Shown here: piece after piece, positions 1 to 7,321 of the stretch | Position numbering within the stretch: the stretch's first letter is position 1 | Layout of the letters: every line of letters starts with the position of its first letter | Assembly: GCA_002495055.1 (NCBI GenBank) | Contig: DADR01000067.1 | Location: forward strand, 62,001 to 126,000 | Direction of reading: 5' to 3' | DNA length: 64,000 nt | Source: Methanoregula sp. UBA247 | Lineage (GTDB): Archaea > Halobacteriota > Methanomicrobia > Methanomicrobiales > Methanospirillaceae | The notes under the pieces: generated by a model | Seen by the model: the letters and a program-made list of their open reading frames with translations, nothing else | Databases searched by the model: none | Told to the model about the DNA's origin: nothing | Translations under genes and position numbers: made by a program

Positions 1-419
1 ATATCATCATTAAAGTCCGAATAAAGGATATTCAGCATCTGGATGAGTTTTTGAACCGGGAGCTTTTTCTCTTTTTTTGCCTCGTCCTTGAGGGCATCAA
101 GATAGATCTGATGTATTCCCTGATACACGGAATCTCCGGTAAAGGAACAGACGAGATACTGGGATTTTTTTACTGCCGCCCCTTTGATGAGCAGGTTCAC
201 GCAGTGCTTTGCGATGATAAAATCCTTTAAAAGTCCGATATAATGCGCGGGAAAAATGATAACGTTTCTCTCGATATTAAAGGTATAAATATCCACCAGC
301 GTCCCGTTTGGATCTGCATCGGGATTGCGCAGAAGCGAGATTTCTGTGTCCAAAATGTCTTCTGTCTGCTTGACAAAAAGTCGTATGGGCTTGGATAAAG
401 GCATTTCAGTTTTCATCAT
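1..419 (-). CDS. conserved hypothetical protein (C-terminus outside window)
   Basis: The minus strand is open from an ATG pair at 419/416 to the window edge, so about 139 N-terminal residues are visible. They begin MMKTEMPLSKPIRLFVKQTE and are soluble, mixed alpha/beta in look, with no signal peptide or membrane segment. Codon use matches the neighbours. I do not recognise the family and cannot assign a function. No stop codon is seen, so the gene continues to the left of base 1. Confidence 0.7.
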   Translation of the reverse strand, partial: MMKTEMPLSKPIRLFVKQTEDILDTEISLLRNPDADPNGTLVDIYTFNIERNVIIFPAHYIGLLKDFIIAKHCVNLLIKGAAVKKSQYLVCSFTGDSVYQGIHQIYLDALKDEAKKEKKLPVQKLIQMLNILYSDFNDD

Positions 420-673
420 CGCTCACCAGAAACTGCTCGTAATGAATCACTCAGATTCCTTCTGTGTTCAATTTGTGGGATTTAACTTAATATATCTGGT
501 GAATAATCTGCGAACTATGGCTGTCGTTGAATGGATCCGGAAGGATTGTCGGACAGATCTATCGTGGAGTTATGCATAAATGGGAAATCCGCTTTAAGTT
601 CGCGCGAGGAAGAAGTAACAACCGGGTTCCGGGTGGCAAATCCAATTCCCGGTAAATTTAAAAAAATCCATTC

Positions 674-683
674 AATATATTTA
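674..683 (+). promoter_or_regulatory. candidate archaeal TATA box for the small membrane pair
   Basis: An aatatattta stretch lies about 30-45 bases before the two possible ATG codons (707 and 719) of the first small membrane protein. That is the expected distance for a leaderless or short-leader archaeal transcript. The region from 420 to 706 holds no other credible gene. Confidence 0.4.
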
Positions 684-718
684 TCAGGTTGTTTTCTTAA
701 AAGACAATGAGAAGTGCT

Positions 719-907
719 ATGGCTGACATGCTGACAGATTTGTTGATTTACATTGGTATCGGGATTATGACTTTTGCAATCGGTACAATTCTCGGTTACC
801 AGCTCCTGATGATGTACTACAACCGGCGTTTTATGGTTATCGCTAAGCAATGTTATGAAGTTGAATCCGTGATTCCGATCATTGATGAACTTGCGCGGGA
901 GACATAA
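719..907 (+). CDS. small membrane protein, tandem paralogue 1
   Basis: A 62-residue protein with one hydrophobic N-terminal segment (about residues 8-30) followed by a short basic stretch (YNRR) and an acidic tail. An in-frame ATG at 707 would add four residues. I prefer 719 because it gives a short leader after the TATA box and aligns better with the next gene. It is 15 bases upstream of a gene of the same size and design, with shared features in the same order: hydrophobic segment, Gln before the membrane end, Tyr-x-Arg-Arg/Lys, and Pro-hydrophobic-acidic near the C-terminus. Function unknown; a single-pass protein with a short cytoplasmic tail is the inference. Confidence 0.55.
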   Translation: MADMLTDLLIYIGIGIMTFAIGTILGYQLLMMYYNRRFMVIAKQCYEVESVIPIIDELARET

Positions 908-922
908 AACAGAGGATTTGCC

Positions 923-1108
923 ATGGTTGACGTAATAAGTTATACCTTAATAAGCATCACCTGCTTTTGCTTCGGATTAATTGTCAGTTTCCAGATGGCA
1001 CATATCCAGTATTGCCGGAAACTCACTATTCTTGTACGGCGGTCTATAGGTACTAAAACGATCGCTCCGGTTCTCGTCGAATATGAAGCAGGTTTATCAT
1101 CAAAATAA
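923..1108 (+). CDS. small membrane protein, tandem paralogue 2
   Basis: A 61-residue protein with an N-terminal transmembrane segment (about residues 5-27), then a basic YCRKL patch and a soluble tail of about 30 residues. A GAGG ribosome binding site lies 7 bases before the ATG. It follows paralogue 1 directly and probably shares its transcript. Sequence identity between the two is low but the pattern is collinear, which suggests an old tandem duplication. Function not recognised. Confidence 0.55.
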   Translation: MVDVISYTLISITCFCFGLIVSFQMAHIQYCRKLTILVRRSIGTKTIAPVLVEYEAGLSSK

Positions 1109-1397
1109 TTTTTCATCAGGAAAGTATAAAATCAATAAAGGTGCCGGGAAGTATTTCCTTTTTGCAAAAGACAGAGTAAATTCTTCAGGGAATTAAAAAG
1201 GGTACAGGACCTGTTTTGGTCACTACACCCCCGTAATTTGATCTTTTAGTGACTATTTCCTTTTGAGGATTCATCATATTTTTTTTAAACGGGTCAGAAG
1301 TCTAACTGATAATTAAACTTTCAGGTTTTTTTTAGCATTTCATCAGGGCTTTTCATGAAGGGGCTGGATATGCAAATGAAAAGATATTGAAAAAAGA

Positions 1398-3170
1398 CTA
1401 TTCACTCTTGTCCGAGTAATAATAAAATTCCTGCCGTGTTTTTTGTTCCCGGTCAAGGAATGATCCAGGTTTATTAATCCGGGGCCTGCCACTCTGGTCC
1501 CTGCGAAAGGTCACTTCAAGCGCTTTAAGGAATCTGTTCATTCCTTCCCGCATCTGAAACGGTCCGGCAGCAGTACCCTGCCGGCCCGGTTCCCCTTCAA
1601 AGAACAGGATCCGCTCACTGATCATATCTATGAGGTAAATATCATGGTCAATCACCATGATGCCAACTGATTTGCCCTCAGCATGACGTTTGATCATCCT
1701 TGTCACGTTGACTCGCTGTTCAACGTCAAGATGGGCACTGGGTTCATCCAGGATATAAAGATCGGCATCCCGTGAGAGGCACCCGGCAATTGCCACCCGC
1801 TGGAGCTCTCCGCCGGATAAAGAATCTACAGGAGACTGGAGAATTACGTCAAGGGACAGCGATTCGATGATCTCATGCTGGTAGAGCGAAGAGTCAAACT
1901 TCGATGTCCGCTGTCTGAGATACATTTCAACGGTGTCCGAGGTATCCGCTTTAATGTACTGGGGCTTGTAGGAGATCCGTATGGTTGTTTCAATTTTTCC
2001 TGTCGTAGGTGTTTCAACGCCAGCAAGGAGTTTGGCAAACGTGCTTTTGCCCATTCCATTGGCTCCAACAACACCCAGTACCTCTCCAACCCTTATCGAT
2101 CCGCCATTCACCGTCAGTTGAAAAGCATCATATCTCTTGGTGACTGCAGGGATTTCAAAGAGAGATTCCCTATCCGATCCTTTGTCATGTGCCCGTTTTT
2201 CAAACACAACCTGTGAGTCACGGAAACGGACGTTCTCTTCCACAAGGTAACCTTCAAGATATTGGTTGATACCGACACGAACTCCTTTGGGGCGGGTAAT
2301 GATACCAAAGACCGCCGGTTTACCATATCCTACATGCACAGTATCTGCGAGCATATCAAGAATCGCAAGGTCGTGCTCAACGATCACCACCGGACGCTGC
2401 GTTGCCAGGTCCCGGATAAGCTTGGCTGCGGCAATCCGCTGGTAAATATCCAGAAATGGAGTTATTTCATCAAAGAAATAGAGATCTGCATCCCGCGCAA
2501 GACAGGCGGCAATTGCTACCCTCTGCAGTTCCCCCCCACTCAATGTGCTGATGTCCTGATCCAGAATCGTATCCAGCTTGAGCACCGGTGTTATTTCTTT
2601 GAGGATATTGCGCTCGTCCGTGGTTTTCAATAAAGTCCTGACTGTGCCGGAAAAGATGTTCGGTATAAAATCGATATACTGGGGTTTTGAAGCAATCTTT
2701 AAGCTCTTTTTTGAAACAGTCTGGAGATAATCAAAGAGTTCAGTGCCGGAGTACCGTTTGAAGATCTCTTCCCAGCCGACTTCACTATCAAAGTTCCCGA
2801 GATTTGGCCGGAGTTGTCCGGAGAGGATCTTGACCGCAGTACTCTTGCCGATACCATTTGCTCCCAGAATTCCGGTAACCTTCCCGTCAACCGGTATAGG
2901 AAGACCATACAGGGCAAATCCATTCCTTCCATACCGGTGGGTCGGGTGCTCGAGCTCTTCGGGAAGGCTAACGATATCGATCGCATCAAAGGGACATTTC
3001 TTGATGCAGATACCACACCCGACACAAAGCTCTTCAGAGATGAGGGCTTTTCCATCCTCACCAAGGATAACGGTCTCGTCTCCGGTCCTTACACGGGGAC
3101 AGTAGAGTATGCACTCAGTACCACACTTTTTTGCGTGGCAGCGGTCTTTGTGAACGATCGCGATTCTCAT
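1398..3170 (-). CDS. ABCE1/RLI ribosome recycling ATPase
   Basis: The 590-residue protein has the full ABCE1 plan: an N-terminal iron-sulfur domain with two four-Cys sets (Cys 11, 16, 20, 24 and 49, 52, 55, 59), then two ABC ATPase domains. Walker A motifs are GANGIGKS (103-110) and GANGMGKS (369-376); both signature motifs read LSGGELQRVAIA (near 210 and 451). In archaea ABCE1 splits ribosomes with aPelota or aRF1. The longer GTG start at 3179 is less likely: the GTGAT just upstream of the ATG at 3170 is a good Shine-Dalgarno match. It lies 22 bases after the EMC6-like gene and is probably co-transcribed with it. Confidence 0.97.
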   Translation of the reverse strand: MRIAIVHKDRCHAKKCGTECILYCPRVRTGDETVILGEDGKALISEELCVGCGICIKKCPFDAIDIVSLPEELEHPTHRYGRNGFALYGLPIPVDGKVTGILGANGIGKSTAVKILSGQLRPNLGNFDSEVGWEEIFKRYSGTELFDYLQTVSKKSLKIASKPQYIDFIPNIFSGTVRTLLKTTDERNILKEITPVLKLDTILDQDISTLSGGELQRVAIAACLARDADLYFFDEITPFLDIYQRIAAAKLIRDLATQRPVVIVEHDLAILDMLADTVHVGYGKPAVFGIITRPKGVRVGINQYLEGYLVEENVRFRDSQVVFEKRAHDKGSDRESLFEIPAVTKRYDAFQLTVNGGSIRVGEVLGVVGANGMGKSTFAKLLAGVETPTTGKIETTIRISYKPQYIKADTSDTVEMYLRQRTSKFDSSLYQHEIIESLSLDVILQSPVDSLSGGELQRVAIAGCLSRDADLYILDEPSAHLDVEQRVNVTRMIKRHAEGKSVGIMVIDHDIYLIDMISERILFFEGEPGRQGTAAGPFQMREGMNRFLKALEVTFRRDQSGRPRINKPGSFLDREQKTRQEFYYYSDKSE

Positions 3171-3192
3171 GAAAATCACAAAAGAGATTTGT

Positions 3193-3564
3193 TTATTTTA
3201 GTACCGGGGATAACGAGGTCAACAGGATCGTCCATGTCAGGAACCAGAATGCGAATGTCATGAAGCCCTGGTAGAACCAGTCTTTTGCACCCAGTTTTGA
3301 GATATCCATACCCAGAAGCGTGAAGATGTGTTTCTGGATTACTATTCCGGCGAGCATCAGCATGAATGCCAAAAAACCATTTTCCTGAATGCCGGCAGCA
3401 TTGGGTGTTCCACCGAACCAGTATGACAGGATACCGGTAAAAATACCCAGCAGGGACGCAATAAGTGTCCGTTTGATCCGGGCAATATGCTCCGCCTGTT
3501 TATCTGCCTTTGTCTTTTGTTTTCTCGTCAGGACAGGCTTTTCTTCAGTCACTTCAACACTCAT
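3193..3564 (-). CDS. EMC6/Rab5ip-like archaeal membrane protein
   Basis: A 123-residue protein with a basic N-terminal region (about residues 1-32) and three hydrophobic segments (about 33-50, 62-80, 97-117). The layout resembles the EMC6 family: a GxxTGILS-type first helix, a second helix, then a conserved FxxGFMTFAFWFLTWT stretch at the end. Archaeal EMC6-like proteins are known in Euryarchaeota; EMC6 belongs to a membrane-protein insertion complex in eukaryotes. The family call is by eye and moderately sure. A GGTGGA site precedes the ATG. It sits directly before abce1, which would couple membrane insertion and ribosome recycling genes. Confidence 0.6.
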   Translation of the reverse strand: MSVEVTEEKPVLTRKQKTKADKQAEHIARIKRTLIASLLGIFTGILSYWFGGTPNAAGIQENGFLAFMLMLAGIVIQKHIFTLLGMDISKLGAKDWFYQGFMTFAFWFLTWTILLTSLSPVLK

Positions 3565-3678
3565 GCCGTTCCACCAGTAGTCTTATTTTTTAGTGCGCAA
3601 GCCATATGTAATTTGGTTTGAGAACGTATTGATACGGAAAAATAACTCATTTATTCGTGCCTCTTTTTTGAATTTTAC

Positions 3679-3697
3679 GGTAACTTAAATTTTCCGT
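3679..3697 (+). repeat. candidate left attachment site (attL)
   Basis: GGTAACTTAAATTTTCCGT, matching 18 of 19 bases at 14840-14858 in the same orientation. The site is in the gap upstream of the EMC6-like gene. The rest of 3565-3883 holds no gene that I can support. A partly matching inverted element (GATACGGAAAA at 3631-3641) lies just outside it. Confidence 0.45.
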
Positions 3698-3996
3698 GTA
3701 TAATTTGATGGTTTTTTGTGATTAAATAACATTCTTTTGAAAGGAAATTCCAGATCCAGATATTACAAAAATGGTTAACAGTTCCATGGCAATATTGCCC
3801 GGTCTGCAAACTGATGCTGCCCGATTGATCATATCACTGTTGCTCGCATCACAACAAACTTAGCGCAACATTGCGCTAATTGCTCAATTGAAACATACCA
3901 GACCCCTCACGATCTGCCAACAGAATGCGAATATGAATTCTATCCGTTTTAATGGATAGAATAATGGAGTCCATGCACGAATCGAACCGTAAAAAC

Positions 3997-4204
3997 GAGA
4001 TCCCGTATATCCTGCACTATAGCTGTCTTTCGGCATAGTGAAGTTCCATACATCAAAATGCTGTCGTGATTCCGGGGGTTTGGCGAATTCCGAAAGTTTT
4101 CCATTTTCGCCTGAGTAAGCACTTATCCAATCTCGTATTGTTTCTCTTGGGATCCCAACAGCTTCCGCGATCTGTTCCTGAGTGAAACAGTCAGGCCTCA
4201 AGCA
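3997..4204 (-). pseudogene. remnant of ParB-like/DNA methylase fusion
   Basis: The translated segment (with motifs CFTQEQIAEAVGIPRETI and ESRQHFDVWNF) resembles the helix-turn-helix and linker region of the ParB-N plus DNA-methylase proteins found in phages and proviruses. It has no credible start, its N-terminal ParB domain is missing, and after about 70 residues the sequence loses any likeness to the family. The methylase catalytic part is absent. Two 10-bp direct repeats (GAGCCCCCAA at 4227 and 4250) lie at its upstream break. I read it as a truncated gene left inside the element. Confidence 0.55.
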
Positions 4205-4337
4205 CACCCGGGTATCTGTTTATAAAGAGCCCCCAAAATTGCATAAGTTGAGCCCCCAACCCCGGATCTGTCTTCTCTGTATGCGTTTGATGTTTCTTTG
4301 CCCGGATTCGCGGCTGATCTCATCACAGAACCTTGAG

Positions 4338-4496
4338 TCATTTCCCCAAAGTAAGATTTCCAGGGTTGATCGCATAGAATTTTGGCACAATAACAAAGAT
4401 AATTAAACCCACTAATATCGCAATACAAACAATAAATCCAAGAACAATTGCCCACAAAGGTAACTTTTTATCAGCAACACCACCACGACCGATCAT
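4338..4496 (-). CDS. 52-residue single-pass membrane protein
   Basis: A short open frame beginning MIGRGGVADKK, with a strong membrane segment (residues 14-38) and a short tail. It has its own promoter: TTATAAAAA at 4540-4548 on the minus strand, 44 bases before the ATG, which gives a leader of about 20 bases. The Shine-Dalgarno match is weak. Function unknown. It is one of six small membrane proteins encoded by the element. Confidence 0.5.
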   Translation of the reverse strand: MIGRGGVADKKLPLWAIVLGFIVCIAILVGLIIFVIVPKFYAINPGNLTLGK

Positions 4497-4539
4497 ACCC
4501 GACCATAATCAAAACACGTAATTATCGCTTGTGATTTTG

Positions 4540-4548
4540 TTTTTATAA
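4540..4548 (-). promoter_or_regulatory. TATA box for the 52-residue membrane protein
   Basis: On the minus strand this reads TTATAAAAA within an AT-rich block, correctly placed for transcription starting near 4515. Confidence 0.4.
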
Positions 4549-4595
4549 CTAGTGCCGGCGGAGCTCACAATAACTCCATTGCGGTAGAGTAAAAT

Positions 4596-5000
4596 CTATG
4601 GATTAGTGTCTATATTGGATTTTTCCAATTCTTTGTAGATGGCTATCGCAATAATATTCGGGTGCTCGGTCCCTTCCAAATGCCAAACCGTATAGCCCGG
4701 TTTCATTTTTCCTTGGATCATTTCCTCAGCTTCTAACCATCGGGAAAAATCGTTTATTTTATCCTTATAGGGACATATTGCTTTTTGTATTAAAGGAATG
4801 GTTGTATCTGAAGAATAATTACGACAAATAAAATCTACATAGAACTCACCGTATGGAGAAGGGTTTAATCTATTACCGGGTTTTTTATGCCCACCACAAG
4901 AAGAGACGGTTTGTACCCCTGGGATACTGTGCAATACACTGACCAGCAGCTTAACCCGTGCGTCAATCGTCTTTCGGTTCAATCGTGGATCTTCTTCCAT
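4596..5000 (-). CDS. hypothetical protein with SCGGH motif
   Basis: A 134-residue soluble protein. The N-terminal third (residues 9-42) contains VKLLVSVLHSIPGVQTVSSC followed by GGH, a pattern seen in small phage-type proteins and loosely in TYW3-like folds. The C-terminal half has a WHLEG segment and an amphipathic helix. A GGAAGAT site sits 4-10 bases before the ATG. I cannot assign a function. It ends the leftward chain that starts at 5452. Confidence 0.6.
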   Translation of the reverse strand: MEEDPRLNRKTIDARVKLLVSVLHSIPGVQTVSSCGGHKKPGNRLNPSPYGEFYVDFICRNYSSDTTIPLIQKAICPYKDKINDFSRWLEAEEMIQGKMKPGYTVWHLEGTEHPNIIAIAIYKELEKSNIDTNP

Positions 5001-5035
5001 TTTATCTTCCTATAAATTTTTAAAAAGGTTAATGT

Positions 5036-5191
5036 TTATCGTGCTGAAGGTATGGGAGTTTCACAATCACCCCCAGCCCGGCTCTGTTTGACTTCGAGCA
5101 CAAAGATCAGGTCCGAGATATGCCCCGGATGCCGTTCCAGGTATCGGATAAACAATTCTTCAACACTTGCCGGGATTTTATCGGGGTTCAT
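5036..5191 (-). CDS. 51-residue hypothetical protein
   Basis: A small acidic/helical protein beginning MNPDKIPASVEELFIRYLER. Its ATG overlaps the stop of the preceding 37-residue gene (TGATG), which fixes the start and implies coupled translation. A longer reading from 5269 exists in the same frame, but its extra part overlaps the better supported membrane gene. Function unknown. Confidence 0.5.
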   Translation of the reverse strand: MNPDKIPASVEELFIRYLERHPGHISDLIFVLEVKQSRAGGDCETPIPSAR

Positions 5192-5304
5192 CACGAAATC
5201 ATCCCATTGGTTGTGATCGCCCTTGTCGCATACAATACCACGATCATCATCAGTGCCAGGGCGATCCACTTTGCCCTCTCGTTCAAATGCTCATAATCTT
5301 CCAT
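5191..5304 (-). CDS. 37-residue membrane protein
   Basis: A tiny frame starting MEDYEHLNERAKWIALALMM, with one membrane segment (about residues 13-28). A GGGAGATCACG leader gives a strong Shine-Dalgarno match. It ends in TGATG, overlapping the next start, and begins 22 bases after the previous tiny membrane gene. The tight packing and ribosome binding site are the main support. Function unknown. Confidence 0.5.
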   Translation of the reverse strand: MEDYEHLNERAKWIALALMMIVVLYATRAITTNGMIS

Positions 5305-5326
5305 CGTGATCTCCCGGACAGTTCAT

Positions 5327-5452
5327 TCATCTCAGTAGAATGACAGAAATCCCGGCAACTTCAATAAAGTTCATCACGATGAGCGCGACAAATCCCGAAC
5401 GAATTAATCGTCTCTCGTTCGTTTCGTCTACTTCCTTTTGGTTTTCTTCCAT
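5327..5452 (-). CDS. 41-residue membrane protein
   Basis: Starts MEENQKEVDETNERR: an acidic head, then a membrane segment (about residues 20-39) and a terminal Arg. The leader GGGAGAGGTGA, ending six bases before the ATG, is the best ribosome binding site of this block. It is the first gene of the leftward chain 5452 to 4596 and diverges from the RHH-like gene at 5507, with a 15-bp palindrome between them. Confidence 0.55.
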   Translation of the reverse strand: MEENQKEVDETNERRLIRSGFVALIVMNFIEVAGISVILLR

Positions 5453-5477
5453 GTTTTTCACCTCTCCCTTTCGGGTA

Positions 5478-5492
5478 TGTAACTCTGTTACA
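5478..5492. promoter_or_regulatory. 15-bp palindromic operator between divergent genes
   Basis: TGTAACTCTGTTACA is a perfect inverted repeat with 6-base arms and a 3-base centre. It lies in the 54-bp gap between the 41-residue membrane gene (minus) and the RHH-like gene (plus), where a product of the latter could repress both. No other function is visible. Confidence 0.5.
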
Positions 5493-5506
5493 ATATAACA
5501 ATATTT

Positions 5507-5728
5507 ATGCGTATCGAAATTACATTATTACAAAACCAACGTTTAAACAAACCGGATGTGATAACTATTACACTTGATATGCCCGCCGATAAACTACCTG
5601 AAGTAATCAGGATTAGTGAAAAGAATGCTAAGCGGATATACGCCGAGGGTAAATTCGGTGAGAACTACAATGATGTTCTTACTCGTATGCTCAATGAGCT
5701 TGAAGAGCTCAGGAAGAAGAAGAAATAA
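5507..5728 (+). CDS. small RHH/VapB-like DNA-binding protein
   Basis: A 73-residue protein with an N-terminal strand (MRIEITLLQ), a central region and a C-terminal ENYNDVLTRMLNELEE helix followed by a Lys-rich tail. The NYNDVLTRML pattern resembles the helical part of antitoxin-type ribbon-helix-helix proteins. No toxin gene is adjacent, so it may be a regulator of the element rather than half of a toxin-antitoxin pair. It is one of only two genes of the element on the plus strand. The ATG has almost no leader. Confidence 0.5.
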   Translation: MRIEITLLQNQRLNKPDVITITLDMPADKLPEVIRISEKNAKRIYAEGKFGENYNDVLTRMLNELEELRKKKK

Positions 5729-5774
5729 TAAACTATTATCCATCATAAAAACTAATTTCTGCATTAATACATTT

Positions 5775-5924
5775 TTATAACAGTTTTTCTTCATCGTCTG
5801 GAAGAATGTAATCCAAAATCTTTAAAAGCTGCGATTTTGATAACCGGATGCAGATTTTATAAACATCGGCGTCGTTTTCAAGAAAAATCCTGATGCCGTG
5901 CTTTAAATGCCGTCTTATCGTCAC
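5775..5924 (-). CDS. 49-residue hypothetical protein
   Basis: GTG start at 5924, one base after the stop of the preceding 47-residue gene (TAATGTG), which implies coupling. The product is a compact basic/helical protein (MTIRRHLKHGIRIFL...) with an acidic end. Its composition and length suit a small nucleic-acid-binding or regulatory protein, but no motif is recognised. Confidence 0.45.
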   Translation of the reverse strand: MTIRRHLKHGIRIFLENDADVYKICIRLSKSQLLKILDYILPDDEEKLL

Positions 5925-5925
5925 A

Positions 5926-6069
5926 TTATTTCCTATCAGTGTGGTATGTCATTCCAGATCGGCAATATCCGAACAGCTGACGTTCGGAAGGTTCTGTTTT
6001 TGGTGTTGTTGTCACTTTACCGCCGGTTCTTTGGCGATACATTTCAAGGAGTTCCATTCTTCTGTTCAT
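5926..6069 (-). CDS. 47-residue basic hypothetical protein
   Basis: Starts MNRRMELLEMYRQRTGGK. It is rich in Arg, Thr and Tyr, with a single Cys. A GGGTGGGGG leader precedes the ATG at good spacing. It is followed at once by the 49-residue gene. Function unknown. Confidence 0.4.
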   Translation of the reverse strand: MNRRMELLEMYRQRTGGKVTTTPKTEPSERQLFGYCRSGMTYHTDRK

Positions 6070-6250
6070 TCTGCCCCCACCCAATTATTAAAAATTGAAT
6101 TTTTTTATGTGCCGGGGAGAAAGGAAGTTAAATCCCCGGCAATTTGGCGCAAAAAACCTTTTTTAATGATAACCATTTTTTTGAATGTTCAAACCCATGA
6201 CCCATCTGCTCGCCGGCAGGTTTTTCGCCGGGTCATCGCTGGGTATCTCC

Positions 6251-6430
6251 TTATGACTTTATCCCGCTGGGTCCGTGCAGGTGGAACATCGCCCAGGCAT
6301 AACGGTTAATGAACTGTACCATTACCATATCATGCCGTCGTATAACCTGGCAGGCTTGACAATCTGCCTGGTGTGCGTGATGGTGTTGCTGGATCCCGTG
6401 ACGATTGAATACCAGTTGCGGTGCTTCCAT
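6251..6430 (-). CDS. 59-residue His/Cys-rich hypothetical protein
   Basis: The frame runs from the ATG at 6430, just downstream of a very clear promoter with two palindromic operators. The product has a run of His and Gln (QQHHHAHQADCQACQ) that could bind metal. The ribosome binding site is weak. After the stop there is a strong AAGGAG site leading only to a 14-codon frame, which may mean a start or frame that I have misread. Moderate to low confidence. Confidence 0.35.
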   Translation of the reverse strand: MEAPQLVFNRHGIQQHHHAHQADCQACQVIRRHDMVMVQFINRYAWAMFHLHGPSGIKS

Positions 6431-6454
6431 CGATTATTCATTCCTGCATAGGGA

Positions 6455-6498
6455 TACTTGGTACAAGTATATAAATTCTGGTAGCATTTTGTACAAAA
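6455..6498 (-). promoter_or_regulatory. promoter with two palindromic operators
   Basis: On the minus strand a TTTATATA TATA box (about 6469-6476) lies between two perfect palindromes: TTTTGTACAAAA (6487-6498) upstream and TACTTGTACCAAGTA (6455-6469) downstream. Both share a GTAC core. Transcription would start near 6445, just before the 59-residue gene. The layout suggests repression by a homodimeric regulator binding both sites around the TATA box. Confidence 0.65.
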
Positions 6499-6739
6499 GT
6501 AGAATGGATAGTAATAGATTAATATTTGCAATGAAAATTTGAAATTTTGTATACCGAAAGTGTGTGATACGAGGTTATGGTCTTATGTGTGCGAAATGTC
6601 TATTTATTAATCTAAGTATGACAGGCGAACTAATACAACTGTCCAATTTTTCATAAAGTTTGGGACAAAAATAGAAAAAAATTATCTTTTTGTAGAATCT
6701 CTGACAGGAGCAGGCACACGACCGGGTGAAGAGAATATA

Positions 6740-6913
6740 TTAATCTAAATCTTCCTGTTCCCGGTCTTCTCGCTCCCATCTCCTTAACATTTCTTCTAAT
6801 TGCTGCTCGGTTTCTGCATCATCCACAATATAAACATTGCTTTCTTCAGACCATCCGTAGTCTCCCCGCTCCGGGTCTCCTATCTCTTCCAAAATTTTTC
6901 TTCTTCTTGCCAT
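6740..6913 (-). CDS. 57-residue charged hypothetical protein
   Basis: Starts MARRRKILEEIGDPERGDYG: a basic head and a strongly acidic helical tail. It begins 2 bases after the stop of the membrane gene upstream, so it is probably translated with it. A longer frame to 7081 exists but only by reading through that membrane gene. Function unknown. Confidence 0.5.
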   Translation of the reverse strand: MARRRKILEEIGDPERGDYGWSEESNVYIVDDAETEQQLEEMLRRWEREDREQEDLD

Positions 6914-6915
6914 AC

Positions 6916-7104
6916 TCAAAACCCCCGGCCCTGTTCCTGACCCTGACCAAGATATAATAAAAGCGCCCCCACCCCAACCAGGACCGCGCCGGCCATGGCA
7001 ATTAAAAACGCGATCATTCCCTGTCGTAATGCAATCCCGGCAATGATGAAACATGCACCAATGCCGAGATACATTAGCCATTCAGGGGCATTAGGTTCTG
7101 CCAT
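6916..7104 (-). CDS. 62-residue two-helix membrane protein
   Basis: Two hydrophobic segments (about residues 9-27 and 31-54) separated by a short loop, with a Gln-rich tail. GGGGTGATTTGA before the ATG is a strong ribosome binding site. The size and two-helix form resemble small virion membrane proteins of archaeal pleomorphic or spindle viruses, but this is only a comparison of form. Confidence 0.6.
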   Translation of the reverse strand: MAEPNAPEWLMYLGIGACFIIAGIALRQGMIAFLIAMAGAVLVGVGALLLYLGQGQEQGRGF

Positions 7105-7135
7105 TCAAATCACCCCGTAACGTACGTAATTTCTC

Positions 7136-7321
7136 TCATTGGTAAAACCTCAAATTTTCCGGCTGAACGGCTCGTTCACATCGGTGCGGATCTAAGGGTT
7201 CAATCGGTTTATAGGGTGAACCGTCCTCGGCATCATCGTATTGTGACTGCCAGACCTTCACCATTTTTTCAATAATACGGAGCTGCTTCTTAATGATTTT
7301 CCGTTTAAACTTCTTTTTCAT
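7136..7321 (-). CDS. 61-residue basic protein
   Basis: Starts with a Lys/Arg-rich helix (MKKKFKRKIIKKQLRIIEKM) followed by a more acidic, Pro-containing tail. The start overlaps the end of the zinc-finger gene by 17 bases, consistent with coupling. Probably nucleic-acid binding by charge; no family recognised. Confidence 0.5.
   Translation of the reverse strand: MKKKFKRKIIKKQLRIIEKMVKVWQSQYDDAEDGSPYKPIEPLDPHRCERAVQPENLRFYQ

Noticed and set aside
4198..4455. 85-codon minus frame overlapping the 52-residue membrane gene
   Set aside because: The membrane gene in the other frame has a proper TATA box and a clean helix; this frame has neither.
5507..5728. Complete toxin-antitoxin module at the RHH-like gene
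   Set aside because: No toxin-like frame lies directly downstream or upstream on the same strand, so I kept it as a single regulator.
5893..6309. 138-codon plus-strand frame over the element's small genes
   Set aside because: Cys/Phe/Ser-rich translation typical of a shadow; the minus strand has two coupled small genes with good start signals.
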